From Trichobilharzia szidati (taxonomy: Eukaryota > Platyhelminthes > Trematoda > Strigeidida > Schistosomatidae): a stretch of DNA of 64,000 bases. Below the pieces are notes generated by a model. The model searched no databases, was not told where the DNA came from, and was given only the letters and a program-made list of their open reading frames with translations. The translations under genes and the position numbers were made by a program. The stretch is taken from positions 38,066,052 through 38,130,051 of the forward strand of contig OX235274.1 of assembly GCA_944472155.2 (NCBI GenBank), written 5' to 3'. This document shows, piece after piece, positions 13,600-26,160 of the stretch. Numbering within the stretch: position 1 is the first letter of the stretch; every line of letters begins with the position of its first letter.

Positions 13600-16416
13600 C
13601 TGGTGAAAGTGAAGCAAACGTTTTGTAAAAAAGAAGAAAGTACACATATTAACATTTTTCCAAATAATTCAAGTAATGAACTCACTAAACTCGACTTGTA
13701 TAATGAATATAATTTGAAAAGATCATGTTTTTATTGATTATGTGTCATACAGTAAATAACTCTGTTAAAACGTGCATTTCCTTCTGCCTATCCGGTTTGG
13801 ATGTGTTTCAGGTGCACATTTCTAATCGATCCATTGATTATTGTACACTGAGAAGTGAAGCCTTGAAATGATTTGACTCGCAATCACTAGCAGTGTTCTT
13901 AAATCAAAATGTCTTATAGTCACTCACTATAAAATCACTCGCTTCATGGTTTCCTCACAGATCTGGCATTCCATCATAGAGACGATATAATTTTAATCGA
14001 TTTTTGAAAGCCATTTGACTACAGGTTTGACTCAAGTCAATCTCACACTCTTATTCACAACTGAAGATGATAAAAGCAGCATCAGGTGACTCTTAAATGT
14101 CAACGTATTTCTTTGTAAAGCTTCTTATATTGCGGATTACCATAAGGGTTTTGAAATTATATATTTGTCCCTGTCGGGTAACAGCAAATAGAGCTGCATA
14201 TATCAGTCAGAAATTACACCCTGTTGTATGCTTATTCGTGAAGAAACAACTGCATTTCCACAGTTATATGTACCTTAAGTAGTCACATACTGAAAGCATG
14301 TTAATGATGATGATTGCTTGAAATAGGTGTATTTTTCCAGTGTGCACAGTAAAATGTTCCACTGCGTCAAAACATTCGCTGATTCCGCCATCATACTATT
14401 CACGCATTTATGAACATTTTTCCACTGTTGTAACCGCAGTGCATACTGATTAATCAATAAAGTGATTATCCACGAAAACGTGAACTTGCACTTGATTGTT
14501 ACTTCGAGAATCAGTGAGTGTTCGACCATCAAAAGAACAGGTATTATGATTATGTGTAACGAAGTTGAATTTCGGAATAAACGGTATGCTTTCCAGTTTA
14601 TGACGAAAATGTTGGTCGATGACTTGAAGTTTCTGTTTTCTGTGTGATAGAGATATTGATATCATTTTGTTTAGTTTACAGGATCATGGGATTCGTGAGA
14701 AATGAATGTCTGGTTGAGAAAACGTGTACTCACTTGCCGCTAAAATTTAACAATTATAAATATAAGTGTCTTCTTCGATATCGAAAACGTTGTGTATTAA
14801 ATGATATGTTTACAATTCATATGTAAATACATAATCTCTAAAACCGGACAAACGTTTCACACAGTGTACAGAATTCTCTCTTCACCAGTAATCTCCATTT
14901 AATTCATCTAATCTGATTACCTCAGTGATTATACACGTATTCGGTGTTTGAAATAGCTCTAACTGCGATATACTTTTATCGTCTAACTCAGGTTCGGAAG
15001 TGTAATGTATGGACGAATCGATGGTATGGTAAAGAATTCTCAGCTAGGACTCTTTTTTGTCGGTTGTTTTATGTTAACCCGAGTTAATATAATTTTGTCA
15101 AGAACAATCATTTAGCTTCATCTATATAGGAGATTCATTATGCGATTGTGATGCGTATCTGACTCTCCAAATTTTCTCTCAAACTTTTAAAAACAACCAT
15201 TCAATCCGGAACAGGATGAAAACCAACATTCCATTTCCTTCATCTCTGACTAGTTGTGAAATGAAAACGGCAAATAAGAGTCGAAACCTTTATAAAAAAG
15301 TACCACAGAACGAGTTGTTGATTGATCTTCACTAAGGACAGAAGGCGCAATTTCATCCATTCAATCTTCTCATGAAAATATGAAATAAGCACTGACTTTT
15401 GCGTTGAAGAGAAATTTACCGATCTCGGGGTAATGCTGATGGAAGACAATTACTCAGTCGGATTCATTTACAGGAACCTGAAACCAAACGAATGAAACAG
15501 ACATATCCAGGTAAACACCCTGAAGCTTTCGCAGATGAATATTGGATCTAAATGTGTTGCTGAGGCAGATATTTTACGAAAAGGCTTCCAAGATCTCTCA
15601 ATGAGGCATATTTCGTCACCAAGACGCACGAAGTAAATTCTGTTGTAAAAGAGTTATTGACCAGCATGTGAAAGACAATTTATTGTACGGGACCACACGC
15701 ATGTGTACAAAGCAGTTCATTATCTCATGAATAGGTGAACACATTAGCCAAACCATACGTCTGTTTGCTAAACACTTCTTTGAGTACTATCCATCCTGCC
15801 TAGCACACCGAGAGCGAGAATCTCACTTAACTCCACAAAAGAACTCAGAACAGGCGTCTGTATAACAAACTTTCTTCCAAGTCTTGTGAAACGTCCAATT
15901 AGACCTCTAAAAGACTATAAGATCGGGACATCTGAGTATGGCCAAGGCAATAGCATACAAAATATGCAAGCAAATAGACGCGTCCAAAGTAATTGCGTTC
16001 AATTTCTGAGGTGCACATAACTGAATACAGATGCCATTATTTCTCCACATTTTATATTAATGCTGTTCCAAAAATAATCGAATTTAAGTTAAATAGAAGA
16101 GAGACATGCAACTGATAGCTTCTACCAATATGAGAGATGTGTAAAAGGATTTCGTTAAAAGTCGACAACAGTAGGATTACTTCTGAAAACCATGGAGCTT
16201 ATATGATACTACCATGGATGTAACTTGACACATCAGGATACCAATCAAATCAATTTTCGAATAACAAACATATTTCAACTAACTTGCTGCGCCTGAAATG
16301 TACAAGATAGAGAAATACGAAATTCTCACTACATTATGACCCGTATGTGCAATAGTATGACGTGCAATTCTTGAAATACTGCCTCATCAGCCAATACTTT
16401 CAGGTGCACTTCAAAG

Positions 16417-16572
16417 TCAATTCAGTATTTTTAGCTTTGCAATGGCAGTCACATATGTGTCTGGAATTATTTTCCCTTCCTCTCGTATCATAAGATATGG
16501 GTGTGGAATTCTGAAAACAGGCGAAACTTGTACACAGAAATCTTGATGAATCTCCACGAAGATTTCATCAGA
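16417..16572 (-). CDS. Candidate exon B, copy 2, of the duplicated minus-strand gene
   Basis: 51-codon open segment ending in TGA, preceded by a TTTTCTAG acceptor (exon begin at 16574). The peptide starts SDEIFVEIHQDFCVQ and ends AKLKILN. It appears unchanged at 21150-21305, while the flanking sequence between the two copies differs, which is the main hint of coding constraint; recent duplication could also explain it. Function unknown. Confidence 0.3.
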   Translation of the reverse strand, partial: SDEIFVEIHQDFCVQVSPVFRIPHPYLMIREEGKIIPDTYVTAIAKLKILN

Positions 16573-16925
16573 CGCTAGAAAATGACTGAAAACTGTAGAA
16601 TGATAGGTTTAGATGAGTTTATTTCAAATATCACACAGTGATGATACAGTAGTAATAACTGGATGGCGTAAATCATCCAGCAGAAATCATTGCTCATCAT
16701 GACAACTGTTTATTTCACGTCTTCACTGTATGATATTTGAAATAAACTTATTGAATATGAAATTACATTCTATCACAGTGACCAGGTTGTACAGTTATAA
16801 TTAGTGAAAAACGAGGTGTGTCCAATACAGGAAGTTCACAAATGTGCATTATAATCCCGTATATATCACTGGAGGGCATGAGTTTATGATAAGATCAACC
16901 TTCAAATTAGTGATAATACCGCACA

Positions 16926-17075
16926 CTTCCTAGCCTCATGCTCAACCTTCCCTCTTCACCAGTCTTATTACTGGCTTAGCAAAGTGTAGAGGTGAGTCGG
17001 CTAGAGACCAAACCTAGAAATACAGGTGTCACTGGACAGCATTTAATCGTTGTGCCACTGACGCTAAAAGCCATA
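16926..17075 (-). mobile_element. tRNA-headed SINE, family A, 3'-truncated
   Basis: Head and middle part only; the RTE-like tail is missing. It interrupts the right edge of the left duplication unit: the partner at 21.65 kb continues without it. It therefore arrived after the duplication or marks its breakpoint. Confidence 0.6.
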
Positions 17076-17210
17076 TGAAAAAGCTAGAGATTTGACCCAA
17101 TATATGACATTGGAATAAGGACAATTAAATAAAATTCATGAGATAAGCACAACTTTAGTGGAAAATGATTCCTTCTAAATACCAAAGAGAGAATGACATC
17201 AAGCGTCCTC

Positions 17211-17489
17211 TCACTTTCTGAGGATCATAAGATCTACACCATCTGAGCCAAGAGACTGGGTTGGTTTCAAGAACTTGAAACGCCTGAGGATGTCATCTAC
17301 ATCAAATCCGTAGGAACAGTCATTATATACACTTGTAGCATCAGAAGTCATAACAACTTCTCGACCGCATATGCAGAACCTACGAAGAATACGAACATCA
17401 AGTGAAAAAAGGTATCTGCTTACTTTTTTGCCACCGGTGATTCTGATAGTCATTAGCGCTATCATTTCAACTATGTCGTCTGTTTCCAT
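17211..17489 (-). other. METDDIV segment, copy 2
   Basis: 92-codon frame nearly identical to 12504-12782, with conservative and non-conservative changes scattered through it (for example KKV for RQV and PTQ for KTQ). It has the GTAAGC donor-like site after the GGKK codons. It sits in the second half of the 4.7-kb tandem duplication. Confidence 0.25.
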
Positions 17490-20421
17490 TTCAAGGGAAT
17501 TATTTCAAGTGTGAGACCTAATAGACGATCATCTATCTATCATCTCTATCGCATCAGTGTTGAAATCAGTAAATATTTTCTGATATGTCCAAGGGGGTCT
17601 TCTCAATTATACATCATCAATTTAATCCTCGGAGGTTAACTAGAAATGCAGTTACTGATGAAGTGTAAAAATGTCTGGTGAAATGACGCAAGATTGTTGT
17701 ACATGAGTGTGTGCTTAAGTTGACGTGACGGTCAATCACTTTGTGTTCCATTCAATCAACGACGTGAGTAAATTTAAGCTACCGAATATTTTTTAAACTT
17801 TTCGTGTATTCCTGGTCGTCACAGATTTTCTCTTGTTATGTGAGGAATCGGTGGTCATATTGACTGTGGCAGGTTGGTGGATACGGGTTTGAAAGGAATC
17901 CATTTCACCAATTCAAATAGAAGATACCTTGATGACTGCTTAGACTGACTAATTATCACTCCGTTTTCAGCTTAAACACAACACAGAAAGTGATCCTGAG
18001 GAAATGACTCATCATCTGGCAAGTGCAATTTCAGTAGTCAACATGTGTAGCTTTTGTTTGTTGGCTACGTCGAAATATGTTCTAGGAGAGATTTCATTGT
18101 CTGGTTGCAGTGAAGGTGAGTAGACGAACACGTTTCAGCTCTGTCTCAAAATATTTTATTTCACACTCGTAAGAAAAACTTCCACTTTGTGTTCGACCAT
18201 CAAAAGAACAGGTATCATGATTATGTGTGGCGAAGTTGCATTTCGGAATAAACTGTATGCTTTCCGGTTAATGGCGAAAATGTTGGTCGATGATTGAAGT
18301 TTCTGTTTTTTGTGTGATAGAGATATTGACATCATTTCGTTTAGTAAACAGGATCATGGGATTGGTGAGAAATGAATGTCTGGTTGAGAAAACGTCTACT
18401 CACCATACGCTTCAAAATGACAAATAAAATTATGACGGTTCATTTCGAAATCTAAAACATTGGGTTTAAATGTGATGATTAAAATACATGTATATATATA
18501 TGCATATATTTAGTCTCTTATGAAAAAATAAATTTTTCCACAAATTACGGATTTCTCAGAGTAATAACGGCATATCATATTCTCTTCACCAAGAATCTTC
18601 ATTTAACACAGCAGTCCATAGTATGTAATGTGAAGTCATGCACTTTGATCTGTATCGTAAGCTGATCTTTGATGATATTTGACATTCGGCTTCGATAACC
18701 CCCTTTCCAGTAGTTTTAAGTCCAATCAAAAATGCATGTCACTGAGTACATTTTGAATCTCATTGGCATATCTGTATAGTCAAAACAATCGAAATTAGAG
18801 AAAATGTGATTCATTTCAATGAATTGGTGATCAGGTGGCTCCGTTCTGTTTCACCTATCGTCTCTTTTTAAATTTACTATCAAATTTGAGAAAGCAGTGA
18901 GATGGCTGCAGAGAACGTGGGATGTGATGAACTGAAAGCTTTTTCAAAGTGTTTCATCATACTCACTGAAAGAAATGCGAAAAGGCGTATTTACAGGAAT
19001 CGCTCGGGAATACATGAATATTCCAGGTTGTTTTGATTCTTGATTCTTCAGCGAAATTAGATTTATCTCGTGCCTGATCTACAATCAAATGATTCACACT
19101 CAAGTGTACTGATACAGTAGTTTCCTCGATCCCATCAACCCAAACAGATTATCTCAGGAAACGCAAACATTCTATACGAATTCTGTACAGATGGATTAAT
19201 GCCATTCCAGTTTCGAAAAAGAGAATATTTCGTGTCACTATGAACTTAAGTAAATATCTGACTCTTACAAGCACGGAAACAGAACACCTCTTCTCCAGAT
19301 GAGACGAGGTGTTTGTTTAATTATTCCAGTGTATCACTGTCAGCAATCCATATGCGAATCTTAAAAAGCAAAACAAAATTCTTCGGCGAAACGCGATAGG
19401 TTCAGGAGCTTAACTAAAAAGTTCAACTTTAGAATATAATTAGTCAGAGAGATCTAGTTACAGTCTGATGATGATGATGAAAACCATTTCAAACTGCTGT
19501 CCTGATTACATAACTTTTCTACTACTGAATAAATCAGACCATGGTGATGGACGTCCAGTAATCCTGTCTGCCTAGTGACAAGAACTTCCCTTAGCTGATA
19601 TGTGTGATAGATTCCACAGGATAAAGCGAGGAACAACTGACAAATAATTTAAATGAAATATAAGTTAAACCATTCAATAGCACAGATGTGCATGAACAAA
19701 TTGCTGTGTCCACCTGTAGAATGTCGCTTATGTACAGTCCACGTAGGATACAGACAAGATGTTCCACTACACCCAGTGCCAGATATGGTAAATTCTACAG
19801 ATCACTCAACTGTGAGGTGGTTGGTTATTATTCTTGATTCAGTGAAGTAGGAGCTGTGGAGACACAATCGTCAGGACCAATACTCTTTTGTCGATCCAAT
19901 TAGGAATGTCAATCTGTTCGGCTCTCCGCTCACATAGTTTTCGATTAAATTCGTCATTTGTTTCCTATATGAATTCATCTAATCTGATTACCTCAGTGAT
20001 TATACACGTATTCGGTGTTTGAAATAGCTCTAACTGCGATATACTTTTATCGTCTAACTCAGGTTCGGAAGTGTAATGTATGGACGAATCGATGGTATGG
20101 TAAAGAATTCTCAGCTAGGACTCTTTTTTGTCGGTTGTTTTATGTTAACCCGAGTTAATATAATTTTGTCAAGAACAATCATTTAGCTTCTTCTATATTG
20201 GAGATTCATTATGCGATTTTAATGCTGGCGTGAATCTCGTATATATTCGCCAGTTTCTATAATACTCACCCACATATAAGATTCTCTTGGCAATCAGGAT
20301 AAGACATACCATGCCATAAGCTTCATCATTAACTTTCTGCAAATTATGACAACTTACACATACTATCCACTAAAGAATGTATCACAGAAAGAATGGTTGA
20401 GTGAACTTCAAATTTCTGCGA

Positions 20422-20619
20422 CTAAAAGCCGAAGGTGAGGTAGAAGCACTTATTATATACACTTGTAGCATCAGAAGTCATAACAACTTCTCGACGGCAT
20501 ATGCAGAACCTACGAAGAATACGAACATCAAATGAAGAAGGATATCTGCTTACTTGTTTGCCACCGGTGATTCTGATAGTCATTAGCGCTATCATTTCAA
20601 CTATGTCGTCTGTTTCCAT
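20422..20619 (-). other. METDDIV segment, copy 1, 3' truncated
   Basis: The first 56 or so codons match the other two copies, then the similarity ends at about 20450 and the frame runs into unrelated sequence (YLTFGF). The GTAAGC donor-like site is retained at 20548-20553. The truncation point marks a duplication breakpoint. Confidence 0.25.
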
Positions 20620-21149
20620 TTCAAGGGAATCATTTCAAGTGTGAGACCTAATAGACGCTCATCTATCTATCATCTCTATCGCTTTCGTGTTGCAATCAGT
20701 AAATGTTTTCTGATATGTCCAAGGAGGTCTTCTCAATTATACATCATCAATTTAATCCTCGGAGGTTAACTAGAAATGCAGTTACCGATGAAGTGTAAAA
20801 ATGTCTGGTGAAATGACGCAAGATTGTTGTACATGAGTGTGTGTGTGCTTAAGTTGACGTGACAGTCAATCAATTTGTGTTCCATTCCCTGAACGATCTA
20901 AATGAATTGACGTTGTTTCAAGGCAAATCTAATTTCATCGAAATAAAATGGATGAAGCTTGACACATGGTGTGACAAAGCAAATAAGTGTCCGAATAACA
21001 ATCATACTTGAACTTACCTTTACTTCGTGGAACTTTATTGTTCAGAAATACGAAATTCTGACTAAATTATCACCCATTTATGAAATAGTTCGACGTGCAA
21101 TTCTTGAAATACTGCCTCATCAGCCAATACTTTCAGGTGCACTTCAAAG

Positions 21150-21305
21150 TCAATTCAGTATTTTTAGCTTTGCAATGGCAGTCACATATGTGTCTGGAAT
21201 TATTTTCCCTTCCTCTCGTATCATAAGATATGGGTGTGGAATTCTGAAAACAGGCGAAACTTGTACACAGAAATCTTGATGAATCTCCACGAAGATTTCA
21301 TCAGA
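21150..21305 (-). CDS. Candidate exon B, copy 1, of the duplicated minus-strand gene
   Basis: Same 51-codon segment as at 16417-16572, with the same TTTTCTAG acceptor (exon begin 21307). It lies about 0.7 kb upstream, in the minus-strand sense, of a METDDIV segment. I do not recognise the product. An antisense plus-strand frame of 106 codons overlaps it at 20959-21279, but that frame has no splice or start context I trust. Confidence 0.3.
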   Translation of the reverse strand, partial: SDEIFVEIHQDFCVQVSPVFRIPHPYLMIREEGKIIPDTYVTAIAKLKILN

Positions 21306-21999
21306 CGCTAGAAAATGACTGAAAACTGTAGAATGATAGGTTTAGATGAGTTTATTTCAAATATCACACAGTGATGATACAGTAGTAATAATTGGATGGC
21401 GTAAATCATCCAGCAGAAATCATTGCTCGTAATCACAACTGTTTATTTCATGTCTTCACTGTATGATATTTGAAATAAACTTATTGAAAATGAAATTACA
21501 TTCTATCACAGTGACCAGGTTGTACAGTTATAATTAGTGAAGAACGAGGTGTGTTCAATACAGGAAGTTCATAAATGTGCATTATAATCCCGTATTTATA
21601 GCTGGAGGGCATGAGTTTATGATAAGATCAACATTCAAATTAGTGATGATTCCGCACACTTACGTCTACATACTGGATTTGAGTAAGTGTCGAAATGAAT
21701 TCATGCAGTTCAGATTATTATGGCTGAATATTTCAGATTGGCCTCTACGTATATCTCATTTAACCGATTATCAAATAACAAGATATTCCAAAGATTCTCT
21801 CATGGAAGTTCACAAACGAAAACCCAGTAGGATTATATAATAACAGCTTGATATGATCATGAGCAATAATTTGTAGTCGAAAGTCGGTCATCCGCAAATA
21901 TTACTGTATAACACTGTATGATATAATCAAAATAAAATTATATTCATAACTAAGTTATACTCGGTGACGTTGCTCCCCTACTGAAGAGGTTCCGATGCA

Positions 22000-23380
22000 G
22001 TTGTTAGAATACTGCTTCTTGGATATATTACAGAGTGGGAATATACTACTCCTTATTTAATTTCAAATACATAGTCAACTATCATTTGAATGGAAATGTA
22101 ACAAGACTGTGATTTTATCGACAACGATCTGAAATCTTGATTGATTTCGTTTTGAAAAAATATCACACTGCACTGACGTCGTCAAGGTAGTCTATTTAAA
22201 TTTACCACGCTAGCTTAGCCTTGAATGGATTAATATCATTTTCGTCATGTAAATAAAGTGAAAATTTGCATAATGTGATATGAAATCATTCTGTATTAGT
22301 TAACTTATTTGATGTAATACATATAATGACATTCTGTGACGTTGTGTTATTGGTTGAAAATTTCCATTGGGATTTGTGGAAAATGAAAATAAGCGATTCT
22401 AAAAAGACCAAATTTATATATGCGTTTATCAATCCATCTGCTTTTCTGTAGCTAGGTTTATTGGTCGTCTGAATCAGGTTTTGTCTAATATGTTGCAGGA
22501 ACACTATCCTGTGTGACTAGGAAGAAGTGATTATACGTCCTGAGAATGGATTGGCTGGCTAAGAAACAGATTCTTCGATGAATCGCTCGCTTGTTTCTGT
22601 TTTCTATTCATTGTGTTGTATTGTTAAATAGGCAAACTTAAGTGAATTTCGCCAACCAAATTGTTTTATTTCTACTTCTGTGTTGCTTATCATCAAACAG
22701 TTTCACTAACGATATAAGGAATCATCACATAAACTGACGATGGTCAATAAGCAGAAATTTGGTTTCGAGTAGCATCTATTACACTAATTAAAATATTCGA
22801 CCTTTTGATGACTTATAACTGCAGAAAGTGGTCTCAAAGAAATCGATAATCGTATGGTGATGCAAATCCTAGAACTGCTCATCTGTGATGTTTACATGAG
22901 AAAACCAGCCTGCTACATATTTTCTGCATAAATGAAGACAAATATACATGACAAGACGATGTGTTCGGGTAGTGGCATTTGACACTGTACCACTATTGAT
23001 ATGAAGAGATTTTTGTTGTCCCATGAAAGTACCTCATAAAAAGGACTTCACTGGTAGTTGTTTGAGGATTCAGTGAGTAATCGGATTACCCTCAGATAAT
23101 GTGAAGTGAAATCATAGGCAACAAACAGAAATAACATGGAATAAAGAAGAATAAAGAAGTTTCGAGAATCATTTGATGAAAGTTTCAAACTGATTTTGTC
23201 CGCTTGGTGTTATGAAATAGCAAGACTTCCGATATGCAAAGCTAGTGTAACAGTGCACTTAGTATTTCAATCGCTATATTAGAGAAATATAATATCTGAC
23301 GAAAAGTGATGGTCATGATGAATCTGTTTGTTCGCTTTTAGAGATCAAAATGTGGAAAATCTGGAACAAATCTTTTCAAA
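22000..23380. other. No gene recognised
   Basis: AT-rich DNA between the tandem duplication and the hammerhead element; short frames only. 24115-25210 is the same in character. Confidence 0.45.
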
Positions 23381-23409
23381 ACAAATAAAGCTGAATTAAA
23401 AGTCAATCT

Positions 23410-23449
23410 GAACGAAGAATATTCTTTTCAATAATTTCTCTTCAGGTCC
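23410..23449 (-). ncRNA. Hammerhead ribozyme, left arm
   Basis: Helix I GGAC/GTTC (one G-U wobble), core CTGAAGA, a minimal helix II (GAAATTATT), GAAA, palindromic helix III AAGAATATTCTT, and C at the cleavage position. The two-pair helix II is unusually short. Confidence 0.6.
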
Positions 23450-24015
23450 TTACAATTATAAAATATAATATTTGTTGTCGTTACAATAAAGGCCAGTTAT
23501 GCGGCAGATACATTTTTACAATTATTATTATTAATAATATTATTATTATTCGTCATAATTTATGCCCTTCATGCAAATATTCTCTCAATACTATCGAATT
23601 TTTTCGTTTATACTATCCGGACTTATTATTAGTGATATTATCTCAATATACGCCTCCACCTGTTTCACTTCACATATTCGTTATTTCATTATGAACCTCC
23701 CATTGCAGTCTTACTATCTCCCGTTTAACACAGACCACTTTGTACTAGCCACTCACCTGACACCTTTTATAACCTTGAACTGACTTGTCAATTTTCCTAA
23801 CCCACACTCTACAAATCTATTATGATTATTCACCATTGTCTCCCGTTTTACAATATTTTGTAATCGAATTCAGCCTAGCACGTTTGTCACACAAATTTGA
23901 CTATTTATTTTGACACCCCATAACTACTAATCTGTTATTCTACGTTAAAAAATGTATCTGCCGAATAACTGGCCTTTATTGTAACGACAACAAATATTAT
24001 ATTTTATAATTGTAA

Positions 24016-24055
24016 GAACCTGAAGAGAAATTGTTGAAAAGAATATTCTTCGTTC
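24016..24055 (+). ncRNA. Hammerhead ribozyme, right arm
   Basis: Helix I GAAC (24016-24019) with GTTC (24052-24055), core CTGAAGA at 24020-24026, helix II region GAAATTGTT, GAAA at 24036-24039, self-complementary helix III at 24039-24050, and C24051 as the cleavage-site base. All invariant core bases are present. Confidence 0.65.
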
Positions 24056-25212
24056 AGATTGGCTTTTAATTCATAATATGGGAATTTTCCACACTATCAA
24101 ATAAAGCTGAATTTATATTGTTGAATATTTCCCGTAATAGACTCACTTTCTTCCTCATCTTCAAGCCAATCAGCTGAAATATTTGGAGTAGTTTTGCGAT
24201 TTTATTGACGAATTGAAACAGTTGATAGTATTTAAACGTTGTACTTCTAGATCACTAAAAGAATCTTCTGATTGATCCCATCGAAAATATCACTGATTTT
24301 TATCAATAGTACTTATTATAAGCAAAGTTTTCAGCAGCAAATACAGCGTAGTGCCTACCCTCTCTCCGCTACATCTATCTCGTTTCAACTGTGTATGACA
24401 AAGTAGCGTGAATTAAGTGTTGGCAGTTTTAGTCAATCTCTGAAGAACACTAATTGACGAATGAACTAATATACTATTCCTACATTCATCAAATGAGAAT
24501 AGAACATATAAGCCAAAAATTAATCCTGAATCTGTGGACATATTTTTCTTTCCTATAGGTTTCAAAATGTAGAAAAACAGGTCGCCTGGTTATATGGTTA
24601 ACCTCAGTGACGACATCTGTTTGACTAAACCAAGATACTAAAACACAATGAAAGACTCACGGGGTAAAACTACAGTGTACGAAACAGTACGAAATTATAT
24701 ACGATAATGATGGGGGGACTAGCAGCGGAATCAACAAACTCACTCTCTGTCCATTTAAGGACTTCCACTTGCTTCACGGTGAGATCTGACTAGTACTTGC
24801 ATGTCGCATCAAAATACGACTGATCTATCCAGTCATAATATATCAACGGAATTATGAATGAATGACTAATTTTATGAATAATATTCAATAAAAGACTAGT
24901 ATTTTGTCATGTTTACAGTGAAAAGCATCACCATCAACCTCAAATCTAAACGCATCGAAACTTACTTGGTGAATTTTCCGTGTAAATGACTAAGGTGAGC
25001 AAGAGAAACAGAAGACTTGGTAGCATCTTCATCTCAGAATAGTACGAACGAACAAATGTGGGGATGACATTTTCGTATGACTATTTATACTGAATGTGCT
25101 AAGCGATAAGCGAAATAAAAAAATTCATTTCACACTGGAAAGACAGCTGAATGTGTCCAACTACATTCGTATACCAGAATGTCCCACACTGTTATCGAAC
25201 AGTAAAGAGATA

Positions 25213-25700
25213 GTGTGCGTGTACAGACATGTATCCTGAGTAACATTTTCGTGTATTTCAACAGATTTAGGTTGTGTTATTTTTTTAAGTTTCAACTGAA
25301 GAGAGCATATTAAAAGTGCTTATTGGGTGGATCTCATATGTGATATATATCGCTAACAAAGGAAATGATCGATAAGCGATGACATTGTTGTCTGATTTGT
25401 ATAGTTTTACTAGGAATTTTAAGCATTGATAAAGAAGAATCGTATCTAGGCTCTGTGGTGAATTGTAATTCTATCACAGAACCCTTTTATTTGATATAAA
25501 AAATATTTGACCATATTACTGTGTTATATCAAATAACGCTAGGCAGCACAAACGTTATCAATAAAACTGTCTGTCTTTTGTAGAATTCATTCGAGTTTGA
25601 AAATTCGAAGCAATGAGATTTTTGTTCTGCATTGTCTGCATTGACTGAATCTGTGACAAAAAGTATGGGTTGGTTTATGTGAGATGTGAAATGATGTATA
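25213..25700 (+). repeat. PLE-1 5' fragment, inverted relative to 29095-29565
   Basis: Near-identical reverse complement of 29095-29565, ending within the codons for VRCEMMY. It lies 190 bases upstream of the RTE target-site duplication, so it is a separate PLE fragment in opposite orientation, or part of a larger rearrangement. Confidence 0.8.
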
Positions 25701-26160
25701 GCAGTTGAACTGCTTGTGTGAATCAGTCGATATATATTAAATTAGAATAGGTATCCAACTGACTTTCCTAATTCGAATGATGTAGCTAAGAATCACGCTG
25801 AAATAAGGCCATAGGAAGCAATGAAGATACAGGCAAAATAAAGTCATCCAGTAGTACTGACCATAGTTATTTGCCTATTTGAAAGGACTTAAATGACCAC
25901 ATTAACCTCGCCTAGATTACTAGGTCACTAGTATTCTAGCCGGTCCCAAGCCCGGATAAAGACGGAGGGTTGAGGCGTGGTGCTAGCAACTCCATCCCCA
26001 AAACTTAACCAAACTGCTACTAAAACTTCAACGCACAAACATATTAAAAATTCTAAAAGTACAAACAATAACCTTATTTTTCGTTGGAATCGGGGAAGTG
26101 AAATGACGCAGGCTGGTGAAAGCCTTCGGGAAGCCAGTCAGCCGATGTGCCTTCTTTCGA

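Larger units (their letters stand above)
12429..16925. repeat. Tandem segmental duplication, left unit
   Basis: Blocks of this unit recur in the same order about 4.7 kb to the right: 12429-13500 with 17150-18187, 14519-14740 with 18188-18400, 14911-15120 with 19973-20190, and 16345-16925 with 21082-21660. Similarity by eye is high (well over 90 percent in the blocks). Spacing differs through deletions; for example the right unit lost everything between exon D and the 14.5-kb block. No transposon ends bound the unit, so it reads as duplicated host DNA. Confidence 0.75.
17150..21660. repeat. Tandem segmental duplication, right unit
   Basis: Partner of 12429-16925. It also holds an extra partial copy of the METDDIV block at 20450-20887, matching 12615-13050 and 17332-17755, so that block exists three times. 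The stretch from 18.4 to 19.97 kb has no partner in the left unit. Confidence 0.75.
23393..24075. mobile_element. Short inverted-arm element with two hammerheads (family B arms)
   Basis: Inverted arms of about 130 bp (23393-23530 and 23940-24075) around about 0.4 kb without a coding frame I trust. A 16-nt repeat, caaataaagctgaatt, occurs at 23382-23397 and 24098-24113 and may be the target-site duplication. The arm is related to the PLE-1 3' end. It looks like a non-autonomous PLE derivative. Confidence 0.7.

Noticed and set aside
20959..21279. 106-codon plus-strand open frame
   Set aside because: Antisense to the more exon-like minus-strand segment B; its counterpart near 16.3 kb is disrupted.
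21577..21840. 87-codon plus-strand open frame
   Set aside because: No start context, no conserved copy (the left unit is cut by a SINE), and unremarkable composition.
23562..23783. 73-codon open frame in the centre of the inverted-arm element
   Set aside because: Hydrophobic low-complexity reading of AT-rich DNA, with no motif; treated as non-coding.
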